Below are positions 48,207 to 58,195 of a stretch of DNA of 64,000 nucleotides, piece after piece. Under the pieces are notes generated by a model that saw nothing but the letters and a program-made list of their open reading frames with translations, made no database searches and was not told the origin of the DNA. Source of the DNA: Erigeron canadensis (lineage: Eukaryota; Streptophyta; Magnoliopsida; Asterales; Asteraceae); the NCBI RefSeq assembly GCF_010389155.1, contig NC_057765.1, positions 3,224,001 to 3,288,000 of the forward strand. The letters are read 5' to 3'. A program made the position numbers and the translations under genes. The stretch's first letter is position 1. Each line of letters starts with the position of its first letter.

Positions 48207-50156
48207 TTCTAATAGCACCAAAACTAAAACATTAAAAGATAGTTTCTACTATTGGTAACACATTGCTAGTTTTCACTAAATAATTGGAAGATGGTGTCTA
48301 TAATTATTGGTAATCTTGGTAGATGGTTTCTATTTTCAACAATGTGACAAAAGTTCGTTTTTGAAGCAATTATCCTAATGGGAATTATAATACAACTTAC
48401 AAGCAAGATCCTTGTGTTCAATTCATAAGCAATTTCAAATCTATCTCCCAAAAAACCTTGTTGAGTATATAAATGGGCAAGTAATATTGCATAAACACGT
48501 TAATTGATTTACTATAACAACGTAACTATTCAAATTACCTTCTTTGCACGTTTTATGGCGACCACTTGACCTTCGTTTAGTTGAGCTTTGTAGACGGTCC
48601 CAAACCCGCCTTCACCCAATCTTAGAGATGGTGAAAAGTTTCGAGTAGCTTTTCTGACTTGACTCATAGTCAAATGAACAGATTCGATGATATTTGGTGT
48701 TGGAGACATTGAAAATCTAGCAGGACTAGGTGGAACCTTTTCAGGAACCAAGTTCATTTCTATGAACCGCCGACGCTTTTCTTGGTGACCGTCAGAGTCC
48801 TTGATATTCATGTTGTCTCCACCGATCTTTGGGGTGCCAACATGGTCTAACAAAACATAGAAATTAAAACAGTAAGTCAGTAAGTAAACACCCAATTACG
48901 TCTTTCACGACTTTTGGGTCCCAATATTTCGACAGCCCGTAACAAGCAAAAAATTGTTATGATAGACCTTTGATAACAAGAAAAATAATGTTCTTAGACA
49001 CAACTAGTATCCAACTTGCGCACAATATCAGAAGTAGCCCAAATTAAATATCTGGTACAAATAAGAATAATAAACAGACACAGAACACAAAGAGTCGGTC
49101 TATACCACTGTTCAACTTTGGAGAGTTCAGTTTTGGTGATAAACCAAAATACTTATGCATTTTTGAAGTGAGCCCAGTTGGTGAAACGGCAGAAGCCTCC
49201 AATTGCTCATGTAGTTTAAGTAAGGCTTGAAGAGAGGCCACAACCTCAGTCATATTGGGCCGCTCTTTCGGGACACTAGATAAACAAGGATGTGCAATCT
49301 GGACAAACTGCTTTACACATTTGGGGAAAATTCCACTCATATTAGAATCAACCATTTGATCTACTTTTCGCTCTTTTACACATTTTTGAACCCACCTTAC
49401 CAAACTACAGTCTTCCTCCCCATACTTTTTGTCTACAGGAAGCCTTCCTGAAAGCAATTCAAATAATACAACTCCATATGAATATACATCTGATTTCCTA
49501 GTTAATTTTCCAGTATAGAAATACTCTAGATCCAGATACCCAAATGTGCCTTTAACGCTAGCGTCAATAAAAGACAATGATTGATTAGTTGGGCCTATTT
49601 TGGACAGCCCAAAATCCGATATCAGGGCTTCCCAGTTCTCATCCAAAAGAATGTTTGAACTCTTCACGTCACGATGTATGACTCCTTGATGGGTGCCAAA
49701 ACCGGTATGAAGGTAGTCTAACCCACGTGCAGCACCTATGGCTATCTTTAGTCGTTGAACCCAAGTTAAATGTGTAGCAGCCTTGTGTAAATGGTCGTGT
49801 AAGGTTCCATTTGGCATATATTCATAAACAAGTATCATCTCCTTTTCAACATCACAAAAACCATATAACGATACCAAGTGACAATGGCGCAACTTAGAAA
49901 GCATTTCGATTTCAGCTCTAAACTCAGATGCACCCTGGTCAGACCTGTAATCACACCGTTTGATGGCCACAAAATGGCTGGTTTCTTCAATGGTTATACG
50001 ACCTTTGTAAACTTTTCCAAATCCTCCTTCACCAATGACGAGTTTATCATCAAAGTTGTTGGTAGCAGATTGAATCTCTTCAAGTGAAAAGCGGCGACAT
50101 GGTTGTGCTGAAGTCGACGGTGATGACATGTCACCCTCGTGAGTTGCAGAGTACAT
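45320..50156 (-). CDS. Chimeric tandem kinase: CrRLK1L-type kinase + CRCK-type kinase (TK-D)
   Basis: Six exons, 50156-49106, 48846-48539, 47858-47693, 47143-47054, 46333-46032 and 45535-45320, give 710 residues, with every junction in frame. Kinase 1 matches its neighbours (GEGGFGKVY, K66, HRD 161-163, DFG 181-183), except that the APE-equivalent is DLE (209-211). The second domain is not RLCK-VII. VHLTMSQVRKATRNFSPSLRLGEGGFGTVYKAQL and 'ITEYMPNGTLRQHLDG' are typical of calmodulin-binding receptor-like cytoplasmic kinases (CRCK). It is complete: VAIKR lysine 449, HRD 544-546, DFG 564-566, DPEY. The start of exon 2 ('DHVGTPKIGGDNMN') still resembles the linker of TK-C, so the second kinase appears to have been swapped. 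No signal peptide or membrane helix is seen. An alternative is two adjacent genes, but no separate promoter or N-terminus is visible in the 259-bp intron. Confidence 0.83.
48151..48207. repeat. (TTA)n microsatellite in intron 2 of TK-D
   Basis: About 19 uninterrupted TTA units. The tract lies in the longest intron stretch of the chimeric kinase gene. Confidence 0.95.
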
Positions 50157-50846
50157 AATTTTAATTGGTACGAGATATATATATCGAACTTTTGAGAGGA
50201 AAATAATATGAGCTCTACTATAATGATACACAAAAACAAGTGCATCACAAATCACTAAAAATGATGATTATAATACATTTCAAGTTTGGTCCTACAACAA
50301 TCAAAATTTCAACTACGTAAGGAGCCGGGAAAATCAGTAACGTGTGAATGCTCGAGACAAGACAAACCGAGAAAAAAAATATAATAACGACTAAAGTCAA
50401 TGAAACAGATTAAGAGATCAGTGTGAACAATAATATTTGAGAAATAAATATGATATCATATTTTCTAACGCATGTTGTAGAAATAGATCTCATATGGCCA
50501 TGTCCGATTTATCAAAAAAAACCTTTTATAAACAAGTTTGATATATAGAGATATATAGAGATACCTTGATCCCATATATCTTTTACCTCTATATCACTAA
50601 TTTTGAGCTATTTTAAAATTCTTTAAGCTTTTACGGTGATTTATATTAATTTAAGATCCTTTTTCATTACCCCCTATTATTATTGTGGATTAAAACATAA
50701 TCAGGCCACTTGAATTCTTTCTTCTATTTTCTTACAAGGATATATGAGGTGATTTTCTTCCGAAAATGCTTTAGCAAATGTATGTTATTGCCAATGCATG
50801 CATACTTCATGAAAAAAACCTTACTAAAATTGCCAATAATAGAAAC

Positions 50847-51596
50847 CACCCAATCTTAGAGATGGTGAAAAGTTTCGAGTAGCTTTTCTGACTTGACTCA
50901 TAGTCAAATGAACAGATTCGATGATATTTGGTGTTGGAGACATTGAAAATCTAGCAGGACTAGGTGGAACCTTTTCAGGAACCAAGTTCATTTCTATGAA
51001 CCGCCGACGCTTTTCTTGGTGACCGTCAGCGTCCTTGATATTCATGTTGTCTCCACCGATCTTTGGGGTGCCAACATGGTCTAACAAAACATAGAAATTA
51101 AAACAGTAAGTCAGTAAGTAAACACCCAATGATGTCTTTCACGACTTTTGGGTCCCAATATTTCGACAGCCCGTAACAAGCAAAAAATTGTTATGATAGA
51201 CCTTTGATAACAAGAAAAATAATGTTCTTAGACACAACTAGTATCCAACTTGCCCACAATATCAGAAGTAGCCCAAATTAAATATCTGGTACAAATAAGA
51301 ATAATAAACAGACACAGAACACAAAGAGTCAGTCTATACCAGTGTTCAACTTTGGAGAGTTCAGTTTTGGTGATAAACCAAAATACTTATGCATTTTTGA
51401 AGTGAGCCCAGTTGGTGAAACGGCAGAAGCCTCCAATTGCTCATGTAGTTTAAGTAAGGCTTGAAGAGAGGCCACACCCTCACTCATAGTAGGCCGCTCT
51501 TTCGGGACACTAGACAAACATGGATGTGCAATTTGAACAAATTGCCTTACACATTTGGGGAAAATTCCACTCATATTAGAATCAACCATTTGATCT
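50847..51596 (-). pseudogene. 750-bp partial duplicate of TK-D
   Basis: This copies 48613-49362 base for base in length (750 bp each) with only scattered substitutions. It contains the end of exon 1 (from 'MVDSNMSGIFPKCV'), the whole of intron 1, and exon 2 up to the glycine loop ('SPSLRLG'). It has no promoter, no ATP site and no catalytic loop, and both edges are abrupt. It lies about 0.7 kb upstream of the parent start, in the same orientation. High identity in the intron shows the duplication is recent. Confidence 0.92.
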
Positions 51597-52259
51597 GTTC
51601 AAAATACTTTATCATGTATCACTAGTTTTATATAAATTTTATTTATTTAAAGATTGTTTATACAATGGATTAGGTTAAAGGATTTGGAAGTATTTGATGG
51701 GTTGGACAGCGATTCCCTGTTGGTAGGAGTCTTCCTCTCTTGTACACCGGTTTAGTTATGTTTAGATCTCTTAGGGTTTTGCCCGTGGATCGTGTATGTG
51801 TTTTAGGGGTTTTTCCGTAGTAGGCATAATGATAATGATTAGGGTTTTCCCCCTTTTATAGCTGCTTTTTCGTGGAGAATAAGTCTCTCACGCGTCTTTT
51901 ATCTTTGGTAACGATCTCCTTTATTTAAGAAAGTGATATGATCGTATCTTTTCGTGTTGTTCTTCTTTTCCCCAGGCTATGTGATATCCTGGGTGACTTT
52001 TAAGCCTACCTAGGGTGAGGCTTTATTCTGGGTGACGGTGGGTACACCATCAAAGATCACAAGCACCGTTACAAATCTTTGAACACGAAATTATCTTTAT
52101 TTTTTGCATAAAATTATCTTGAGTAATTTTTACCCAAAACAAAGATATTATAAATATTTAAAATGTTATTAATTATCTCTAATATATAATAAATGAAAAA
52201 CCTAAAATTCCAGTTTGATAAATTAAAATTAATGGTATCATCAAATTTTAATGTCTCAT
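51597..52259. other. Spacer, no gene
   Basis: Short T/G-rich repeats ('ttagggttttgcccgtgg', 'gattagggttttccccc') at 51770-51860 may be old transposon ends. Bases 52255-52259 (CTCAT) are the left target duplication of the solo LTR. Confidence 0.4.
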
Positions 52260-53199
52260 TGTTAGGTCGCAAAACGACCAAGTATAATTTGTTCAGAAAT
52301 TTTTGAAGTTCAGAGAAGACACATGTATAGAAATTCTGAGGACCATCTCAGAACAAGTTCTCTGAGCTTCACCTCAGATCAAGATCAATATATCTGAAGA
52401 CATTCATTCTGAAGTCGAAGACTGAAGACTGAAGAAGAGAACTTCTGAGGAGCAGAATTCTGTGAAGATTCTACCTGATTGAAGATCTGAAGGCTCTCAG
52501 TGAAAAAGTATTTACAACACTTTTTCATTGATTACGAGGAAGTCTTTTTGCAGTACTTTAACGGCTATTACCCGGTTAATAACATTATACCTGGTATTGT
52601 GCTAGTTTAAGTAAAAGGTTGGGAATAAAGTGTGTAATGTCAAATCATAGAAACTTACATACTTTACCTTAAACAAGCATGTTATGGATTTGTCCTACAA
52701 ATCCATAAATGCACCAAACCATATTTGTACGATCCTTTGCCATGTCATCAGACATATGGGTCTATAAATATAAGACTTCTCACACTTGCAAAAATACTTG
52801 GAACTTTAGCATTGCAACTTATGAGATATACTCTAAGTAATTCTTAAGAGTATTTCCTAGTTGATAGATCGTTGTATTTTAAGGTTGTTTAGATATCTTC
52901 ACAATTGTGATTATCTTTGTTCCGCAATATTTTGTTTATATGAATAAATCAAAATACATTGAAAAAAACATTTCGACTCTTTGCCTTAATACTTGATTAT
53001 ACATAGTATTTATATAGTTTCAAGCATTTGTTCTCACTTATTATCTTGTTCACATCCACATCTGGATCGTATCTTGAACTAATCATTCTTCTAGTTCAAG
53101 ATTACTTGCCAGTCGGATTACTTGATATACTTGTGTTAATATTTGTATATCTCGTGTACTTTGTACTTTGCCTAACATCTTGTGTTGTAGGGACTCACA
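52260..53199 (+). mobile_element. Solo LTR (940 bp) with 5-bp target duplication
   Basis: It begins TGTTAGGTCGC and ends GGACTCACA, with TG...CA termini. It is flanked by CTCAT at 52255-52259 and 53200-53204, a perfect 5-bp duplication as made by LTR-retroelement integration. 'tctataaatataag' at about 52761 is a good TATA box, followed by an R-region-like stretch. There is no internal region, so the full element has been removed by LTR-LTR recombination. The TGTTAG start is typical of Ty1/copia LTRs, but the superfamily is inferred. Confidence 0.82.
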
Positions 53200-53809
53200 C
53201 TCATTTACAACTATTAGTTATATTATAAGTTATAATGAAAACTTAATATATTTAACCAGTGTATTATGTAAAAATAATATAGTTATATCATATTAGACGA
53301 GTTTGAGTACACTGTATGAACTTGTTCTTCATTCTTCAAATTCTGGGATCATAGGAATATAATAATGTAACTTCTTAAGTTAATTTCCAATATAACTTTT
53401 TATTAGTTCAATGGATTTTGATGCGGGACTATTCAGTTTACTTGCTCATAAAGATTTTTGGGGGATCTTTAAATAATTAGGGAGGTGAGTGTCGATATTA
53501 TTAATGTCATAACTATTGAGTTTCCTTTAGTTTGTTAATTACGTCAGTTTCATTATTAAAATTTCCCTCTATTCAAGTTTTGTTATTAATCAGATTATTG
53601 ATACATGAAATTTCATATTTTTTTCCTCTCTATATACATATGCGTGTATTTAGTATATGAATTCACCCTAATTATCGGTATTCTTTTTTGAATTAAAGAT
53701 AGTTAATTATCGGTATTCTTTCTTGAATTAAAGATAGTTAGAAGAGTTGATCCCGTATATTTTTTAATAAACAAATCAGTTATTTTATTTCAATTTCCTC
53801 GCAACATCA

Positions 53810-54240
53810 GATTTGGGTTACAGTATATAGTATTTTTTTATCACTAAAATCATTAAATATTCATTAATCTTTAGTCTTCCATTCCTAGTTCAATGGATTT
53901 GGGTATATAGTATTTTTTTTATCACTAAAATCATTAAATATTCATTAATCTTTAGTCCTTTCATTGCTAGTTCAATCATCAATAGATCTGGGTTATAGTA
54001 TATAGTGTTTTTTATCACTAAAATCATTAAATATTCATTAATCTTTAGTCTTTCATTGCTAGTTCAATGGATTTGGGTTACAGTATATAGTATTTTTTTT
54101 ATCACTAAAATCATTAAATATTTATTAATCTTTAGTCTTTCATTGCTAGTTCAATCATCAATGGATCTGGGTTATAGTATATAGTGTTTTTTTATCACTA
54201 AAATCATTAAATATTCATTAATCTTTAGCCTTTCATTGCT
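53810..54240. repeat. Minisatellite, five units of about 84-96 bp
   Basis: Each unit contains 'gat(t/c)tgggt', a TATAGT-plus-poly-T stretch, 'atcactaaaatcattaaat', 'attcattaatctttag' and 'ttcattgctagttcaat'. Unit starts are near 53810, 53896, 53985, 54069 and 54163. A shorter duplication ('attatcggtattctt', 53675 and 53708) lies just to the left. Confidence 0.85.
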
Positions 54241-54480
54241 CCAAATCTAACTATATAGGGTGATTTAAACAAAACCCCATAGTACGTCAGATTATCAAAT
54301 TTTATTTAATTAGAATATTTTTAGTTAAGAAAGTAGTTTTCTTTTATTTGATAATATGCAGGTAGTTTAGATGGCAAACACATTTATTTATTTTTCTCTA
54401 AATGGCCTACAATAATGACAATAAAATGATTATTATACATTAAATTCATATCCTAAATTGGTAGTGATTGAATAATTATA

Positions 54481-55145
54481 AGGGTGGATGGAGCGCCCTG
54501 GGGAGGAGATCGGTACGCATCCGGTACCGGATTGAACACTACACTGACCCCCGGTACCATTAGGGTAGGGAGCGAATTGGTGACCATGGTGCCGGTTTTG
54601 CTGCCGTTCCATTCGACCGTTATGGAAATTAAAAAATAAAAATAATAAAAATCAAGGGACCCACATCAACGGCTACTCCTCTTCTTCTCTTTTCTTCCTT
54701 CTTCTCTTTTCTTTCTTTCATTCATTCATTATGTTTTTTTTTCCCCAGTAGCAACAAAAGTGTACACACACATATATTATCATATATACACATATATTTA
54801 TCAAACAACAATTATGAACCATTTTTTCAACAATCATTTATTTTTCAAAAACGGCCCAACACCCCCAAATATGCAATCGGACTCGAGTTCATCCGACGAT
54901 ACAAAATGATATAGTTTGGTGTTTTATTTTGTTGCTTTATTTTAATATTGTATTAGTTTTAATTTATTAAATAAAAGATTTAGTTATTAAAAATAAATAA
55001 AATTTATGTTAAATAGAAAAGGGTAGGGAAGGGAAGGGAGGAATGGTGAAGCATTTCTAGTATTAGGCAGCGACCAGGGAGGAGAAGCAAAACCAAGTAG
55101 GGGAGGGGAGGGGAGGGGAGGGGTGGCGAGGCGCTTCCCCACCCT
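54481..55145. mobile_element. Probable hAT-like non-autonomous element
   Basis: The ends AGGGTGGATGGAGCGCC and the complement of the right end, AGGGTGGGGAAGCGCC, form imperfect inverted repeats. The flanking octamers (taattata and aaatttta) agree at 6 of 8 positions. The left interior is GC-rich with 'ggtaccgg' words; the right interior holds a (GGGGA)n run at 55100-55123. No coding region. The class is tentative. Confidence 0.45.
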
Positions 55146-55316
55146 AAATTTTAATTGAATTTTCATTGCTGCAAGGTGCCCATTACATTTCATGATGATT
55201 CTAACTATAAAATATGAAGTCTAACTAGGAGTTAATAGTCAATCAGAAAATATATTTTGAGGTATGTCAAATATTTTTAGAATTATAAAAAGAATAGCAA
55301 GGACACCAAATTCAAG

Positions 55317-55323
55317 TATAAAA
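55317..55323 (+). promoter_or_regulatory. TATA box of the glycosyltransferase gene
   Basis: TATAAAA lies 115 bp upstream of the ATG at 55438, with a CA/A-rich leader between. Distance and context fit a plant core promoter. Confidence 0.5.
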
Positions 55324-55437
55324 CCACAACAATGACAGAAACATAACACACCAAAATCAAGCTCTTTGTAGTTACTTAATTGTTCATCCAGCAAAAAACT
55401 TTGAAGTCTTAATAATTTCCTTACGTTGTTACCTAAA

Positions 55438-57193
55438 ATGGAAGAAGATCAACAAACCAATCCTAGATCGTCACAAATTTGCCAAAGAGTAATATTGTTT
55501 CCATTGCCTTACCAAGGTCATCTTACTCCTATGTTTCGACTAGCATATATTCTTCATACTCAAGGTTTTAAAATAACAATCATACACCCTCAACAATTCT
55601 CTCCTAATCAATCAAACTATCCTCACTTCACTTTCAAGTCCATTTCTGATGGATTTTCTGATATCCAAAGTTATATGCCTGAGCAACCAGACGCAAGTTT
55701 TTTCATTAACTATCTTAATAACAACTGTATAAATTCGTTCAGGGATTGCTTGGCTGAATTGTTGGCCGATCACAATGAGCCACCAGTGGCCTGTTTGATC
55801 ACGGACGCTGAATACTACTTAGCCCAGGACGTGGCTAACTCTTTGAAAGTCCCTCGGTTGGTGTTTTGGCCATGCACTATTGTTGCGGTCCTTGTGTATA
55901 GGGATTTATCTTTTTTCTATGATAAGGGTTACTTCAACCTTACAAGAAAAGGTCTAATATTTTTCTTCTCCTCAATCATAAAATGTTAAAATGCTTACAT
56001 ATAGTTTTTTACTTTTTTTTTTTTAATTTTATTAATATATATCTATGCATCAAATTTGATTGATGAATCTTTGCTTAAGGTTTATGGTATGATGCATATA
56101 TACTATTAGTTATAGACTACGCACACTTAATTTGTTACATATTTGGGCTATAGTTAGACGCGTTTTCAGACATACAACGACATTGAATATGAAATGAAGG
56201 TTAACTTAAATGTACAATTTAGACAATTAACCCCTAAGTATAAAGAATATGAATCAATCATATAGCATATAATTTACTGTCCTAGTTTCGTGTGACTTGA
56301 TGCTTTCAGATCCAGAGTTTGAAACACGGGTGCCTAAATATCCTGCTTTAAAAATCAAAGACATTGTGAAGATTGCAACTAACCCGAAAGATTTAGGGGA
56401 ATTTCAAACCAATGTGGTTAAGCAAATAAAAGCATCATCAGGAATCATTTGGAATTCCTTCATACAACCAGAAGAACCTATACTTGAAAACCTTAGACAA
56501 GATTTTTCGGTTCCAATATTCACTTTAGGCCCACTTCAGATGTATTTTCCAGCTTCCATAAGCAACCTGCTTGAACAAGACCGTTCTTTTTTTTCATGGC
56601 TGGATGCTCAAGCACCCAAGTCTGTGATATACGTAAGTTTTGGGAGCATTGCACGTATAAGCCAGTCAGAGTTTCAAGAAGTGGCTCATGGGTTAGCCAA
56701 CACGGGTTTTCCATTCTTGTGGGTAGTTCGACCAGGGATGGTTAAAGGTTCAGAATGGCTCGAGTGGTTGCCAGAGAATTTCCTAGAGAAAGTAGCAGGT
56801 AAGGGACGCATAGTGAAATGGTGTCCGCAGGATGAAGTTCTAGCACATCCCGCGACAGGGTGTTTTTGGACTCACAGTGGATGGAATTCAACATTAGAGA
56901 GCATATGCATAGGAGTTCCTATGATTTGTTCACCTTGTGTTGTCGGGCAACCCATAGTTGCAAGATATGTATGTGATGTTTGGAAGATCGGCATTTTGTT
57001 GGAAAATGGGCTTGAAAGGATGAGTATTGAGAGAGCAATTAAACGAGTGATGCTAGATAAAGAAGGTGAAGGGATGCGGCAAAGAATAAGCCGTTTGAAG
57101 GAAGAGGTAACCATCTCTTTCAAAGAAGGTGGATCATCACATATGTCGCTAAAGAGTTTGATTTATTATATATCATCACTTCAATTTCTCTAA
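55438..57193 (+). CDS. UDP-glycosyltransferase, UGT76-like
   Basis: Two exons, 55438-55951 and 56310-57193, give 465 residues, the usual length for family-1 plant UGTs. The fold transfers a sugar from a UDP-sugar to a small acceptor in the cytosol. The catalytic His is H28 (YQGHLTPM), and the partner Asp is probably D123 (ITDAEYY). The 44-residue PSPG donor box runs from W342 to Q385 and keeps the WCPQ, HSGWNSTLES and final Gln positions. Residue 43 of the box, normally Asp or Glu and important for binding the sugar, is Gly (G384). This could alter donor use or lower activity. The intron lies where UGT76 members often have one, and the N-terminal 'RVILFPLPYQGHLTPM' also favours UGT76. The acceptor cannot be predicted. 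Donor AAAAG|GTCTAA is non-ideal but keeps the frame. Confidence 0.86.
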
Positions 57194-57515
57194 ATCACTT
57201 GTAAACTTCCTTAGCATTTTCATGGATACTAGCAGTGGGTTTGACCCCATTCGACAGGGCTTCAGTTATCATATGATATATATTTTCTTTGCTAGTTTAC
57301 TTGCCTTGAACCTACGTTCGTCTATATATCTAAAAACTACTTTGTCATAGATAGTTTTGTTCATAAGTTTCTCATATAAAAATATATAATTATAATTATC
57401 ATTATATTATTTATGGGCAATACCACATTAGGTGTCGTCGGCACATTACACGATTACACATGTTTTGTCGCTATATATGTTTGCTAAAAACTTTGACCCA
57501 TCAAATATATATTTA
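57194..57515. other. 3' flank of UGT gene
   Basis: The 3' UTR and spacer. Nothing else is recognised. Confidence 0.4.
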
Positions 57516-57545
57516 CTAGTGTTCTGGCCCGTTCAATGGACGGAT
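57516..57545 (-). mobile_element. Helitron 3' terminus
   Basis: On the minus strand CCGTCCATTGAACGG (hairpin) is followed by GCCAGAACACTAG and then T. This has the hairpin-plus-CTAG|T form of a Helitron end. The element would extend to the right, but no 5' TC end was found, so its length is unknown. Confidence 0.55.
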
Positions 57546-57914
57546 AGTCTTAAAATATATTAATCAATATTAAAAAATTAGAACTCAAATATATTAAATA
57601 TATAGAGAATAAAAATAAATTTCTTAAAAAAACATAAAACGAATCAAATAAGTCAAAAAGTTGAAGAAGCATGTTTATAATTAGAACGGTAATTAATTAA
57701 TTGAAAACATATATTCAAAAGTAGAGAATTCATAATATGAACTATACAAAGTAAAAATGACTTATGTGAAGTTCAAATCATCACAAATTTTGAAGGACTT
57801 CTTTGTAAACTACGTTCATTGTACGATTGGTTGGGCGTCCATCTTCATCACAACTTTTGTTCTATCTAAACTTAAGATAAACACAAACAACAATTTTAAA
57901 CTAATAACGAAACT

Positions 57915-58195
57915 ATAGAAGGAAACATATGAAAATTAACTCTATATAAATACTGAATCTAGTTTACCCCCTTTTTTCAACTTTAGTTAAAAAAAAAAAA
58001 ATTTAAACTAAAGAAGAAAACATATGAAAATTAACTTCATATAAATATTGAATTTAGTTAACCTCCCTTTTTTCAACTTTAGTTAAAAAAAAAATAAAAC
58101 TAAAGAAGAAAACATCTGAAAATTAACTCCATATAAAAATTGAATCTAGTTAACTTTTTTTTTCAACTTTAGTTTAAATATATTTTTTTTATAGT
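57915..58195. repeat. Three tandem units of about 90 bp
   Basis: Repeated blocks are 'gaaaattaact(c/t)catataaa', 'ttgaat(c/t)tagtta' and 'ttttttcaactttagttaaa', in the same order three times. They probably lie inside the Helitron whose 3' end is at 57516. Confidence 0.7.

Noticed and set aside
48139..48207. Possible CRISPR-like or structured array
   Set aside because: It is a plain TTA microsatellite.
45320..49105. Exons 2-6 as an independent CRCK gene
   Set aside because: No in-frame start with a usual CRCK N-terminus, and exon 2 opens with the linker shared by TK-C at the same intron phase. A fused gene is more likely, though transcripts should confirm it.
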